A DNA stretch of 64,000 nt from Sthenelais limicola (GCA_942159475.1 OW804099.1:10121954-10185953), one strand, 5' to 3'. Shown: positions 33,857-47,080, numbered from the stretch's first letter. Program-made: numbers and translations. Notes: generated by a model from the letters alone, not told the origin.

Positions 33857-33894
33857 CTGCAAACATAAAGAGTGGTAGTGTATTAGTGGAGAAC

Positions 33895-34305
33895 AGTGAG
33901 AGCGGGGCAGAGAAAAAGGGAGGAGAGAGAAAGTGGGGCAGAGAGAAAGGAAAAAGGGGAGAGGGAGAGAGAAAGGGGGGAGTGAGAGGAGAGAGAGAAA
34001 GGGAGGTGTGAGAGCAGGGCAGAGAGTAAGGGAGGTGTGAGAGGGGGACAGAGAGAAAGGGAGGAGGAAGAGGGAGACAGAGAGAAAGGGAGGAGAGAGA
34101 GGGAGACAGAGAGAAAGGGAGGAGAGAGAGGGAGACAGAGAGAAAGGGAGGTGTGAGAGGGGGACAGAGAGAAAGGGAGGAGGAAGAGGGAGACAGAGAG
34201 AAAGGGAGGAGAGAGAGGGAGACAGAGAGAAAGGGAGGAGAGAGAGGGAGACAGAGAGAAAGGGAGGAGAAAGAGGGAGACAGAGAAAGGGGGAGTGAGA
34301 GCAGG
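33895..34305. repeat. GA-rich minisatellite
   Basis: Units of about 33 bp, GAGAGAAAGGGAGGAGAGAG followed by GGGAGACA, in the gene 2 intron between exons 4 and 3. Ser/Leu/Pro frames on the minus strand are artefacts. Confidence 0.9.
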
Positions 34306-34739
34306 GAAGAGCATATGTTGGAACTAGCTCATGAATTAAGTACAAAACATGAGTTTATAGACAACAGGAACATGAATCTAAGATCATTACTTTGGCTTGT
34401 ATTAAATGATAATTGTAGTAGATTATAAATATTGTACTCTCCCAGGATGTAAGAAGAGTTTCATTGATTGACTGAAATATAAATAGTTATGTTCTTAAAA
34501 ACTTGTTATTAGAACTCTTGTTATATAATTATTGTGTGGTAATAGGATAGTAAATATAAAGATCACTTCAACGGTAATTATACCATCTGATGAAGAATTT
34601 AATGTGACTCAAAGAGAGATTCAGGGGACATCCTGGAAGAGTTGCGAATGTCAATCTGCAGGGGTGATTGATTGATTATTCCTTTTTCTGGACGTGAGGT
34701 AAATATAATCGGGAAATAAAACTATTACAACAACAACAG
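34306..34739. other. Intron DNA between two GA arrays
   Basis: AT-rich; nothing recognised. It is seen once in the window because its counterparts fall outside both edges. Confidence 0.5.
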
Positions 34740-35340
34740 GTAGATAGAAAGGAAAAAGAGACAGTGAGAGGGAGACAAACAAAGAAGAGAGAGAGGAAAG
34801 AGAGAGGGAGAGGAACAACAGGACACAGAGAGAGAGAGGAGAAAGAGGGGACATAGAGAAAGGAGAGAGAGGACGGAGAGGGAGAGGAGAGAGAGAGAAC
34901 ATAGAGAAAGAGAGAGGACAGAGAGGGAGAGGAGAAAGAGAGGGCATAGAGAGAGAGAGGGAGAGAGTAAAGAGAGGAGAGAGAGAGAACATAGAGAGAG
35001 AGGACAGAGAGAAGAGAGAGAAAACAGAGAGGAGAGAGAACATAGAGAGAGAGTAAAGAGAGGAGAGAGAGAACATAGAGAGAGGAGAGAGAGAACATAG
35101 AGAGAGGAGAGAGAGAACATAGAGAGAGGAGAGAGAGAGAGAGAACATAGAGAGAGGAGAGAGAGAACATAGAGAGAGGAGAGAGAGAACATAGAGAGAG
35201 GGGAGAGAGAACATAGAGAGAGGAGAGAGAGAACATAGAGAGAGGAGAGAGAGAGGACATAATGACGGAGGGGACATAGAGAGAGAGGAGAGCGAGACAT
35301 AGAGAGAGGAAATAGAGAGTGAGAGAGGACATGGAGAGAG
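34740..35340. repeat. GA-rich array, copy R counterpart of 1-1255
   Basis: Same GGACATAGAGAGAGAG and GAGAACATAGAGAGAG words as the left array but about half as long. It ends with the shared GACATAATGACGGAGG anchor. Confidence 0.9.
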
Positions 35341-35379
35341 AGAGAGGAATAGGTAGGAGAAGGACATAGGGAGATATAT

Positions 35380-35968
35380 ATACTCAGTACCTGAATGGGT
35401 AGGATATAGAGAGATATATATACTCAGTACCTGAATGGGTAGGATATAGAGAGATATGTATACTCAGTACCTGAATGGGTAGGATATAGAGAGATATATA
35501 TACTCAGTACCTGAATGGGTAGGATATAGAGAGATATATATACTCAGTACCTGAATGGGTAGGATATAGAGAGATATATATACTCAGTACCTGAATGGGT
35601 AGGAGAAGGATATAGAGAGATATATATACTCAGTACCTGAATGGGTAGGAGAAGGATATAGAGAGATATATATACTCAGTACCTGAATGGGTAGGATATA
35701 GAGAGATATATATACTCAGTACCTGAATGGGTAGGATATAGAGAGATATATATACTCAGTACCTGAATGGGTAGGATATAGAGAGATATATATACTCAGT
35801 ACCTGAATGGGTAGGATATAGAGAGATATATATACTCAGTACCTGAATGGGTAGGAGAAGGATATAGAGAGATATATATACTCAGTACCTGAATGGGTAG
35901 GATATAGAGAGATATATATACTCAGTACCTGAATGGGTAGGATATAGAGAGATATATATACTCAGTAC
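35380..35968 (-). repeat. Splice-donor minisatellite, expanded allele
   Basis: Fourteen tandem units of 40 bp (46 bp in variants) adjoin the true exon 3 end. In minus sense each contains TACCCATTCAG then GTACTGAGTATATATATC. So 11-17 bases of exon and the 5' splice site are repeated into the intron. Reading past the true donor meets TGA in the next codon but one, so use of a decoy donor would truncate the protein. Confidence 0.95.
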
Positions 35969-36090
35969 CTGAATGGGTAGGAGAAGTCGATTCTGTGCAG
36001 TTTCTCCTCTGCTGCCTTGCTACACTGGATGGTAAAGGAGCTGAATGATGAGAGTGAGGTCGTTGTGGCGAATGCAAATATGGCTAATAT
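35969..36090 (-). CDS. Synaptophysin-family protein, gene 2, exon 3
   Basis: Same 122-bp exon as gene 1 (ILAIFAFATTT to SYPFR), encoding the end of helix 1 and lumenal loop 1 with the IQC cysteine. It is the most 5' exon I can support for gene 2; the two earlier exons, with the start codon and the cytosolic N-terminus, were not found between here and 60 kb. Its donor is followed by 14 copies of itself. Together with exons at 33649, 31359 and 29657 it gives about 227 codons of continuous four-helix protein. Confidence 0.92.
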
Positions 36091-36112
36091 CTGAAACACA
36101 ATAAACACAAGG

Positions 36113-36232
36113 TTAACTTCTATTCACTGAGAGTACTGCAGGTAATAAAAACTTAACTTCTATTCACTGAGAGTACTGCAGGTAATAAAAACTTAACTTC
36201 TATTCACTGAGAGTACTGCAGGTAATAAAAAC
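36113..36232. repeat. 40-bp triplication
   Basis: Three exact units, TTAACTTCTATTCACTGAGA and so on, at 36113, 36153 and 36193. Copy L has a single unit near 1530. Confidence 0.92.
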
Positions 36233-36635
36233 ATCACTCAGGTTATATTCATTATACCACTATAGTGGTGTAACAGTCCACATGTAATACATCAGATCCA
36301 TTGTCCCACCTTTTGTACCCAACTTAAACATCATCTGCCAATGGAAGGTGTGAAGGCGGGATTACTAGTGATTGATACTTATGATTGACAGTTATGAGAG
36401 AAGAGGGCGTTTCAGTGAGGCTGTTCCTCCATTTACCTAGCTTCATCCCCACTGGCTATGGTGTAATAGAGTGTAAAATGGAGTTGAAAGCTGTATGAGT
36501 GAGTGTTAGTTGTGAGCGGGGATAGATGAGATAAATGTTTAACTTGATTTCTTGTTAGTAGGTGTTTTGTGAATAGGGTGTGGTTGTGTAGGATGGAGGA
36601 CGAAGACATGTTTCGTGAGCAGGAGGTTTTCGTTG

Positions 36636-36667
<32 letters not shown>

Positions 36668-38354
36668 TGACAGGGAAGGGGGAAGAGAGAGGACAGAGAG
36701 AGATGGATAGATATAGGCTGGTGGTGTATGCCCATGTATGAGAGAGAGTATAGAGGCGGATAGATGTTTTCCTGTTTTGCAGACAGGGACAGAGACAGGT
36801 AGATTTGCCACCCGCCGACTACTACTTGAGATCTGCCCTTGAGATCTGCTCTCCTGCCTCGGGACACACTCAAGCAAGGGCGGCAGCCAGAAATGACAAC
36901 AAAGCCCCTCTATCTCCCCCAAGAGAAATAATAAGGAATTGTCTCAGAACTCAAAATGGCTCTAAATCAACCAATAAATACAGAATTACTACATCTTCAC
37001 CCCAATCGAGTCTCAGCACATGTCCTATCATGATTTTGGTCAAGTTTTCTGCACTTTATATTGAATCTATTTACAGCAATTAAATTGTTTCTAGTCACGA
37101 AATTGTTTCGTTGAGTTTGACAGCCTTGTATTCTTGCTCATAGTTAACTTTGCATAGACAAAACATGCCCGACTTCTGGCGGTAGGCATTTCATTTCTAC
37201 AAATCTTTCAAACTTGTCCTTTTCAGGGGAGCATCATATGGTCCGATTCTTACCATCCTTCAATAATTATAACATTCTGTAGAAATTAAGTGTCCCAACA
37301 AGAGCCTTCTCTCCGTTGAAGTTAGCAAGAATGGCTGAGTCACAAATTGTCTGAAAATGATAGTGTAACGAATCTGTTTTTTTTTAATTCCTACTACTAT
37401 CTGAACCAATCATGTACATCTTTCCAAAGCTGAAAGTCTCTAGCTTCGGAATTTCCAAGATTTGAATACAATACAACCACAAAAACAATGTATAATCACA
37501 TAATTTCAGGCAGTGGACTTCCGTAATGAATAATTAATATTTTAGCAATGTTCGGTAATTTCCGTCATAAGTTTTTCCCCATTTGCTGGACTTGTAGACC
37601 TTGTAGAAACTAGAAACCAAGATTTTTGTAATCCCTGAACTTTTTTACATCAGAATTTCTACCTCCCATTCATTTTGATATACATCTGAAGGGTACACAT
37701 CATTTTTCAAAATCCACCATTCCAGTAGTTAGGAAATGCATACAGGTTAACATAGCTTGCAATGGGAAGTCTGGCTGAAATACAAACTTCATTTCTACAG
37801 TGAAAATTAACTTTTTCTTTTCACCAAGCAACAGCCCCAAACACCCTAAATGTCATATTCAACAGCCAGCCAAATTTGTTCATTATTTACTGAGTAATTA
37901 AGGAAAACATAATTAAGGAGCAGTGCTGCCATCTTGTGTGGAGGGGAGGAAGTAAGCAGGAAGCAGGAAGCAAGAAGGGAAATCCCCCAGTCAACAACCA
38001 GAGGCAGCTATTTGCAGTAGTGTGTTACATAAACACTCACATGGATTATTGTTTCTAACCTCTCCAATAGGATTATTCTCTTCCTATAATGCACGGACAT
38101 ACAAAGGAGTAGAAGCAGAACACAGTGATTAAGTTTGGACCATGGAATGAAAGTAGGATTTGTTACGATTTGGCTATGATAATGTCTAGTTATGATTGGG
38201 CTGTGCCCGCTGCTGGGACCAACGTTTTTTGCTCATGTAATGCACTGACTGATGTAAGCCTGCCTGCCTACGCTCTACAGACACTCTGTCTCCATGTCCC
38301 CCTCCCCACCCACTCACTCCCTCTCCCTCTCTCTCCCCCTCCCTCCCCACCTCC
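36233..38354. other. Intronic/intergenic DNA with poly(T), copy R
   Basis: Counterpart of 1570-3690, with a 28-base T run at 36641-36668 and scattered substitutions. No coding signal. Confidence 0.6.
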
Positions 38355-38880
38355 CGCCTGTATCACTGTACCCCACCTGTAACACTGTATCCGACCTCTA
38401 CACAGTGTACCCGACCTGTACCTCTGTACCCCACCTGTAACACTGTACCCGACCTGTACCACTGTACCCGGCCTCTACCACTGTACCCGACCTGTACCAC
38501 TGTATCCGACCTGTACCACTGGACCCACCCGTACCACTGTATCCGACCTGCATCACTGTATCCGACCTGTACACACTGTACCCGACCTGTAAACTCTGTA
38601 CCCGACCTGCATCACTGTACACAACCTGTACACTCTGTACCTGCCCTGTACACTCTGTACCAGACCTGTACCACTGTATCCGACCTGTACCACTGTACCC
38701 GACCTGCATCACTGTACCCGACCTGTACACTCTGTACCCACTCTGTACACTCTGTACCCACTCTGTACACTCTGTACCCACTCTGTACACTCTGTACCCA
38801 CTCTGTACACTCTGTACCCGACCTGTACCCGTCCTGTACACACTGTTCCTGACCTGTACACACTGTACCCAACCTTTATG
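38355..38880. repeat. TGTACCC/GACCTGTACACTC minisatellite, copy R
   Basis: Longer and rearranged version of 3690-4075, including five clean TACCCACTCTGTACACTC-type units near 38735-38815. Confidence 0.9.
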
Positions 38881-38990
38881 TACATTCCTACTTAATATCT
38901 TGCCAATTTGCCCACTTACCTGTACCTGACTGTATACTAGAATAGCTAACTTTAATAGCTATGTTTTCCACATATTTTCCTATATTACAG

Positions 38991-39830
38991 CTGAACAAGT
39001 TGTTGCGGAAATGACTTCGATGCGGACAACATATGGTCGTCACAAGGACAAATCAGGCACAGCAGTCGATGACATACCGCCACACGCCAGGGAGTGGTAT
39101 GACCTCCTCGATTTTCTGCACAACTACATAGTCCCCAAGGGACACACCCGGAGCAATTTGAAGGTAATTACAACCCTGCCATGGCCTCGTTGCATACTCG
39201 TGTCAGTACAGAATGTAAAAAAGTATAGGAAACGTCGCCCTTAGAAAGCTCAGTGTCATAACTTGTATTTTAACATAAGGTGATCATCCATTTTTGAAGC
39301 AGTCTTGCTTTGTAGTGAATTCTGTCCACCGATAAGTTAGCAATTGGGGACAGTGCTGCTATTTGAAATTAGTCAATTAAATATTATGTTTCCCTTAAAT
39401 CATTGCTTCTGATTTACAGAGAAAAGCCAGTTTGAGTGAATCAAGCACCAATGCCAGTGGCATACTTTCAAGCCCAGCAGCCTCATCCACCCCTAACCAC
39501 ACCCCACCAACACAGGCCAAGAAAAAGCTAATTGGGAAGGGCAACAGTTCTAAAAAGGGCAAGGGAAAGGGACTTGGGAAATCGACCACTGCTAGGACCT
39601 TGTATCTGATGAGTCATAAAAAGTCCCAGAAGAAAGAAGTGGGGCCCAGCAGCTTGGTGTTGGCAGTGCTTGAAGGCCTCAACAAGCAGAGGGAGGCCGA
39701 TCGACAGCTGATGGAGCAGCTCATCCATCCACTGCTAACCAACACTGGAGACAGTAACAGTGGCGATGAGCTGCACACCTGGCTCAAGAGTTTGCTGCCT
39801 CGTCTTAGGAAGTCAATTTTAGAAAACTAG
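38991..39830 (+). CDS. PIF/Harbinger accessory MADF/Myb-like protein, copy R
   Basis: Exons 38991-39163 and 39420-39830 with the same splice sites as copy L. Protein changes seen are His-to-Asp in LLHFL/LLDFL, Ser-to-Tyr in TLSLM/TLYLM and Ala-to-Gly in TADSN/TGDSN, with no stop or frameshift. The 5' exon is missing here too. The role, as in the family, would be nuclear import of the transposase and binding to the ends. Confidence 0.6.
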
Positions 39831-39922
39831 ATGTTTTGATGGATTTCTGTGCATAGATTGGTAAGGTTTACTCTGGATATCAACTGGGCTATAGGAGATG
39901 GGCCAAATGAAGCCCAAAGCAA

Positions 39923-41200
39923 GCATACCATGCGTATGCCATGTGATTTATTCAAATTGTTGCTAATTTTACTAAATCATATCTTGATTTCTTTTTCATA
40001 ATATGATAAACGTATACATGTATCATTGTCGAAGAGATTTGATTAAATTAATTTTAGATAATAACTATGGATTCGAAATGAGGGTGTTTCCTTGTACAAA
40101 TCATTCCATTTAAGTATATGCTACATAGTTGTAGTTAACTTTACAATATCAATGACGAATAATTATTCCCCTGCTTTATGTTGTAGTTGAGTGTATCTGA
40201 TATATGTTGTCAAATTTGAGGAGAAATTGATAGAGTTTTTCAATACTTAATAAGCTCCTAGCCTAAAGCATACGCATGGTATAACACATGAGAAACACCA
40301 GTGCTAAACTTTTGAATTCAATTAAACAGCAGTTGATTTCTTTTATAATAGTGTACTATTCTATGGATAACAGTTTTAGTATGACCCCTATAACTGATAC
40401 AACTTTCGATTAAATACAAGAACTAGATCATTTCCAGAGGGTTTTCTCTTTCACTGTAAGCATACGCATGGTATGCATATTCAGGCATATGTATGGGTTT
40501 GGTATCTTTAGTTAATTAAGGGGATATCCATCAAATTCATTTATAATGGAACGGGTCCAATTCATCTCCTTTAGAGACTTAGGTATTGAATATTCATTGG
40601 TGATCTATTATTTTATATTGCATTATTTTATATTGCATTATTATATAATGAGTGAGTGTTGGCTTCATCAACATAGCCTACATTGAAACATCTTCACTGT
40701 ACACAACTGTAGAGCTGAGCTAGCCCTAGAATATATCATTACATCTCAACATTATAATTATATAAAATTACCCCACAGCAACTGAGATTGTTTGGCAGTA
40801 TTATTTTTTATTATTGTCTAGTCAATTACCTATTATTATTATTGGTATCAACATAGAATATCAAACTTGAATACCTATATCTGGGTGACATTAAATAGAA
40901 AAAAATACCACTTATAGAGGGACTGACTGTCTTAACTTTAAGTGGCTGGGATGTCTTAGCATTTTGTTTCCATATTTCCATATTTTACTCAAATATGACA
41001 TCTGATATTTCCCAGTTCTCCTTTACTTGGTATAGGCATACGCATGGCATGTGTCTAATAATCTTGATACTCATTTCAAATGTGTTTTGGCAACATAAAC
41101 GGGAGATACCTTGTTTATTACCTTGAATAAGGGTTTAAGTTATGTATGATTAATATTAGATTGAGAACACAATGTCTAGGCATATGCATGGTATGCCTAG
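39923..41200. repeat. Dispersed near-palindrome GCATACGCATGGTATGC, copy R
   Basis: The five copies (39923, 40268, 40460, 41036 and 41176-41200) are conserved in position and sequence with copy L. The AT-rich DNA around them (39831-42033) has no supported gene. Confidence 0.8.
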
Positions 41201-42033
41201 GGTTGACTATTACATAGCAATAAATCAGATGTAAAACATATTCAAATAGAATCTTTAAAAACATCTTATGATATGTAAAGGTATTTTGCCTACAGGATTA
41301 TAACAAGTTTGAACCACATATATACATTGGTTATATTCTTTTTACATGGTAAATGACTATTTTTTTGTACTTGATTGTAAAAATGACCCATTTTAGGAGG
41401 TTTTTTAAAGCTGGTATTGTTAATATTCATTTTAGACCCCCAAAAGTAGGGTTCGGATTGTAGCATTTTCAATGGCAGATTTAATGACGTATTGTATTGT
41501 ACATGGTGATATTCTTGTATTGATATGATGTTCAAGGCATTACTTATAACAGAAAATGTACGGGTCAAATGTGGTCTGATTGACATATAGTGTAGAACAT
41601 TTATTTACCCATATAGTGCTAACATTGAACTTTATACTTGATACCTTTCCATCTAAAATACAACACATTGTCCCAGTTTTGAATCCCAGCCTAGTTAAGT
41701 ACTTTTTTTGTATAGTAGCAAAGAGTAGAGAAAGTATATTTAATATTTTAGATTTCTTTATTTGCATTTAGTTGAAGTCAGGAGCCCAGTGACATACTAT
41801 TTTATCAATAAAAAAGACAAATGATAGAAAAATTAGGTTGAGCATTTTTTTATTTAATGTCTACTCACTAACGAGGTTAGCCTGTGCGAAAATAATAGAA
41901 AACATTCCCCAAAAGCTGTCACATCAAAAACATACCAACATTTAAGTTAATTTACACAAGATCTATCTCATCGGTGAAACGGTACAAGCTGTTAATAATA
42001 ACGAATGTAGAATCCAGAGGCAAAATGTGAGAC

Positions 42034-43216
42034 TCATAATTTGCTGTTCATAAATTCATTTGGGGGGACGTCACAGTCAGATCGATCCACATGGCATAGG
42101 CAATACTGCCATGGCAGTTGGCCGCGGAATGAAACAGAGTAGTTTGCCAACTGGTGACAAAGGTTTTTTGGCAATCTAGTGGTGTTTCTTGCCTGGCCAC
42201 CCTGTAAATCCACAAAGGCCTCCTCCTCCTCCCGCCATATCCCATGAATGATATTGTGTCCAGCATCTTCGTGGTCCACCGCAGCCGGGTCGAGATAGTT
42301 GTTACCGATGCGCACTCTGCACATGTTGTGCAAGGCACAAGGCCATCACCAGGCACGAAACACTGTCAGGTGACATTTCAATGGCCTGCCTGAAGATTCT
42401 GAACTTTGCCGCAAGAATTACGAAGGCATTCTCTACAATCCTTCGGGCCCTGGAGAGTTGATAGTTGAACACCCGTTGTCATGGAGATAGGTGATGCCCA
42501 GGGTAAGGTTTCATGAGATGTTCTTCAAGCGCAAACGCATCATCTCCCACAAAGAAATACGGCAGCTGCCCATTGAACCCTTCGACATTGTTGACAGGAG
42601 GGGGAAAATCTAACGGATTTTCTTCATCGTGGATCAGCTTGTACATTTCACTCCTCCGCCAGACACCACCGTCCGAGGCGCGCCCTTCACTACCAACTCC
42701 TACATACCAAAACATGTAATTGTTGGGGGTATATGGGGGTTTTAAAAACTACATTATATAGGGTATATATTACCATTATTCGAATTTTAATTATTATAAT
42801 TAATCAGCAATATTATGTAATTAATGATAATTATTTAAATAGAAAATAATTTGATTTATTTATTGCATATAGATGCCTCTCCATATCAACACCAGGAAAC
42901 ATATATTACATTTTGCGTAGCATTAATGTTAAATGAATATAGGGTTTCTTTAAAATAGAATGTAGGTCAATGGAACCCTTTGGTACCAACCTGGATCAAT
43001 CAACCTGGATCAAAACATAACAGAATTGTTGTTGCGCTGCCAACGCAGCCACACTTTTTCCCAGTAGCGGTGCTGCCACCTCTTGGATTCTTCGGAAAGT
43101 AGTGCCAGCAGAGACAAATACGCATGCTCATGTGCTTGGTGGTCATTCATTAATAAGAGGTAAGCAGCAACTTGTTTCCTTGCAGCCAACATCTTTGTTG
43201 AGGGTGAAGGAGGCAT
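42034..43216 (-). pseudogene. PIF/Harbinger transposase, broken, copy R
   Basis: Carries the same in-frame TGA (42479-42481) after YPGHHLSP, the same frameshift before LHNMCRVR and the same missing middle as copy L. One Thr/Ala difference (EEETF/EEEAF) is seen. The N-terminal remnant starts at ATG 43214-43216. Shared lesions place inactivation before the duplication. Confidence 0.8.
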
Positions 43217-43275
43217 GTATTCACAGGAGTCGCCACACGTTGTCTCACAAGAACCTATGTCGCCACCTCCTGGTG

Positions 43276-43465
43276 ACCGACAATCAAGCATGTGGATACC
43301 GGGCACCAACAATCGGTGGCCCCCCTAGGTGACCGACAATTGGTGACCACAGGCGCATTTTTCGTTGTGTATGTAAATACCAGGGACCGACAATCGGTAC
43401 CCTCCCATTGTCGGTGACCTCTGTCGTTCCCCCTGTGCCCATTTTGTCGGTCGTCTTTTGTCGGT
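43276..43465. repeat. ACCGACAA/TTGTCGGT motif cluster, copy R
   Basis: Same arrangement of direct then inverted motifs as 8483-8674. An upstream 15-bp duplication present in copy L (GGCATGTATTCACAG) is single here. Confidence 0.7.
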
Positions 43466-43489
43466 CGTTTGCCTTGTATGTGGAAGCCC

Positions 43490-45463
43490 CATTTTACTCA
43501 CTCTCTGTCTCTCTTTCTCTCCCACTCTCTCCTCCTCCACTCACTGTCTCTTCTCTTTCTCCCACTCTGTCTCTCTTTCTTTGTCTCTCACTCACTCTGT
43601 CTCCCACTCTCTCTCTCTTTCGTTCATTCATTCACTAATTCACTTTTTCACTCTTGGAGACATGTACATTAGATGGATTTCTCTACTTGCAAATACATGT
43701 ATTTTTATAATAATCATGTATAAAACTGATAATGTCACGTCATGTGTGCCATATCATGTGTGCCATATCATGTGTGCCATATCATGTGTGTCATGTCATG
43801 TGTTTCAGTCATGTGTGTCATGTCATGTGTGTCATGTCATGTGTGTCATGTCATGTGTGTCATGTCATGTGTGTCATGTCATGTGTGTCATGTCATGTGT
43901 CATGTCATGTGTGTCATGTCATGTGTGTCATGTCATGCGTGTTGTGTCATATCATGTGTCATGTCATGTGTGTCATGTCATGTGTATCATGTCATGTGTG
44001 TCATGTCATGTGTATCATGTCATGTCATGTGTATCATGTCATGTGTGTCATGTCATGTGTGTCATGTCATGTGTGTCATGTCATGTGTCATGTCATGTGT
44101 GTCATGTCATGCGTGTTGTGTCATGTCATGTGTGTCATGTCATGCGTGTTGTGTCATATCATGTGTCATGTCATGTGTGTCATGTCATGTGTGTCATGTC
44201 ATGTGTATCATGTCATGTGTCATGTCATGTGTGTCATGTCATGTGTATCATGTCATGTCATGTGTGTCATGTCATGTGTATCATGTCATGTCATGTGTGT
44301 CATGTCATGTGTGTCATGTCATGTGTCATGTCATGTGTGTCATGTCATGTGTGTCATGTCATGTGTGTCATGTCATGCGTGTCATGTCATGTGTGTCATG
44401 TAATGTGTGTCATGTCATGTGTGTCATGTCATGTGTCATGTCATGTGTGTCATGTCATGTGTGTCATGTCATGCGTGTTGTGTCATATCATGTGTCATGT
44501 CATGTGTGTCATGTCATGTGTATCATGTCATGTGTGTCATGTCATGTGTATCATGTCATGTCATGTGTATCATGTCATGTGTGTCATGTCATGTGTGTCA
44601 TGTCATGTGTGTCATGTCATGTGTCATGTCATGTGTGTCATGTCATGCGTGTTGTGTCATATCATGTGTCATGTCATGTGTGTCATGTCATGTGTATCAT
44701 GTCATGTGTCATGTCATGTGTGTCATGTCATGTGTATCATGTCATGTCATGTGTGTCATGTCATGTGTATCATGTCATGTCATGTGTGTCATGTCATGTG
44801 TGTCATGTCATGTGTCATGTCATGTGTGTCATGTCATGTGTGTCATGTCATGCGTGTTGTGTCATATCATGTGTCATGTCATGTGTGTCATGTCATGTGT
44901 ATCATGTCATGTGTGTCATGTCATGTGTATCATGTCATGTCATGTGTATCATGTCATGTGTGTCATGTCATGTGTGTCATGTCATGTGTGTCATGTCATG
45001 TGTCATGTCATGTGTGTCATGTCATGCGTGTTGTGTCATATCATGTGTCATGTCATGTGTGTCATGTCATGTGTATCATGTCATGTGTCATGTCATGTGT
45101 GTCATGTCATGTGTATCATGTCATGTCATGTGTGTCATGTCATGTGTATCATGTCATGTCATGTGTGTCATGTCATGTGTGTCATGTCATGTCATATGTG
45201 TCATGTCATGTGTGTCATGTCATGTGTGTCATGTCATGTGTGTCATGTCATGCGTGTTGTGTCATGTCATGTCATGTGTGTTGTGTCATGTCATGTGTGC
45301 CATGTCATGTGTGTCATGTCATGTGTCATGTCATGTGTCTTGCGTCATGTCATGTGTCTTGTGTCATGTCATGTGTCTTGTGTCATGTCATTTCATGGCA
45401 TGTGTGTCATGTCATTTCATGGCATGTGTGTCATGTTATTTCATGGCATGTGTGTCATGTCAT
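43490..45463. repeat. CT-rich tract and expanded CATGT minisatellite, copy R
   Basis: The array from 43732 is about 1.7 kb, twice that of copy L. It contains a higher-order repeat: blocks of several hundred bases with GCGTGTTGTGTCATATCATG recur at about 43937, 44473, 44647, 44851 and 45026. Long Cys/His/Val frames are artefacts. Confidence 0.95.
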
Positions 45464-46315
45464 GCATCAGTTATGTTGGTTGTTGATGCAGGTTAGTTTT
45501 GCCCTATGTATTCCTGTTAAGAGTATTTCTCTGTTAAGTGTATTTCTCTTAAATGTGCATGCCTCATGTAACTATTATTATTTACATTGATTTTGGTAAC
45601 TGGGTTCAATTCCCAGCTTGGTCAATTTAAACACGCTGGAGCAAAGAGGGCAGAACGACCAATGGCCCCACCAGATCAATGCAAATAATATTAGTAATTG
45701 AGGGAATGGGCCTCAACACTGTGTGCTGTAATACTATTAGTGCTGTAACCCTAGTTGCCCTGTTACACTAATTTGCAGTCTAACACTTTTGGCACTGTAA
45801 TGCTATTTGCACTGTATCACCTGTTGCACTGGAAGGCTTTCTTTGTAGTATAATGTAATGTATAGACAGAAGTGACCGAGGCCTGTTCTGGCATCGAATA
45901 TTGATTTCAGTGAGTGAGCAAAGCGAAGAAAAGGAATCGCGTAGCCCAAGGGCAATATGAGAAGACAAAACAGCCCAAGGGCACATTTGTATTTATCATC
46001 ACCTTTCCAGAGGTTGGTAATATACGTTTCCCCAACATTTAAGCTGAAAAATGGATGAAAGTCAATGAAAATCAATGGCAAACCGTCCACTTACGTGGGC
46101 CCTGTTCTTGTTTTTACATCTGGGTCTTTGCTATCGGTAGGCTACATATCACTGCATGCTTGACCTGCCAGGTGGTGAGAAGTTCTATTACGCTGCAGAA
46201 TGTAGTTCTATTCTGAATTGCAATTTCTTGCTTTTCTACTAATATTAAGACAATTGATGAATGAATACGATTTAAAAGACTTAATAAGATATTAAAATGT
46301 CTTTCAGTTTGACAG
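45464..46315. other. Anonymous noncoding DNA, copy R
   Basis: Counterpart of 9751-10600, with a few substitutions. Nothing recognised. Confidence 0.5.
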
Positions 46316-46329
46316 TAAAATGCATGTAT

Positions 46330-47080
46330 GTATGCATTGTTGTGTACTGCATTGTTGTGTACTGCATTGTTGTGTACTGCATTGTTGTGTACTGCATTGT
46401 TGTGTACTGCATTGTTGTGTACTGCATTGTTGTGTACTGCATTGTTGTGTACTGCATTGTTGTGTACTGCATTGTTGTGTACTGCATTGTTGTGTACTGC
46501 ATTGTTGTGTACTGCATTGTTGTGTACTGCATTGTTGTGTACACTGCATTGTTGTGTACTGCATTGTTGTGTACTGCATTGTTGTGTACTGCATTGTTGT
46601 GTACTGCATTGTTGTGTACTACATTGTTGTGTACTACATTGTTGTTTACTGCATTGTTGTGTACTGCATTGTTGTGTACTGCATTGTTGTGTACTGCATT
46701 GTTGTGTACTGCATTGTTGTGTACTGCATTGTTGTGTACTGCATTGTTGTTGTGTACTGCATTGTTGTGTACTGCATTGTTGTGTACTGCATTGTTGTGT
46801 ACTGCATTGTTGTTGTGTACTGCATTGTTGTGTACTGCATTGTTGTGTACTGCATTGTTGTTTACTGCATTGTTGTGTACACTGCATTGTTGTGTACTGC
46901 ATTGTTGTGTACTGCATTGTTGTGTACTGCATTGTTGTGTACTGCATTGTTGTGTACTGCATTGTTGTGTACTGCATTGTTGTGTACTGCATTGTTGTGT
47001 ACTGCATTGTTGTGTACTGCATTGTTGTGTACTGCATTGTTGTGTACAACTGCATTGTTGTGTACAACTGCATTGTTGTT
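46330..47080. repeat. 15-bp TACTGCATTGTTGTG minisatellite, expanded
   Basis: About 50 units, twice copy L, with GTTGTTGTG and TACAACTG variants. Open in several frames on both strands; not coding. Confidence 0.95.

Noticed and set aside
33848..35367. Ser/Leu/Pro-rich and Arg/Glu-rich frames in GA arrays (also 919-1149)
   Set aside because: Low-complexity purine/pyrimidine tracts inside an intron.
36433..36922. Minus-strand frames with a poly-Lys run (also 1875-2256)
   Set aside because: The Lys run is the poly(T)/poly(A) tract; both overlapping frames are open by chance and no domain is present.
43458..45590. Long Cys/His/Val/Met open frames (up to 710 codons) in CATGT DNA, also 8667-9870
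   Set aside because: Pure consequence of a short tandem repeat with few stop codons; all three forward frames are open and no domain or start context exists.
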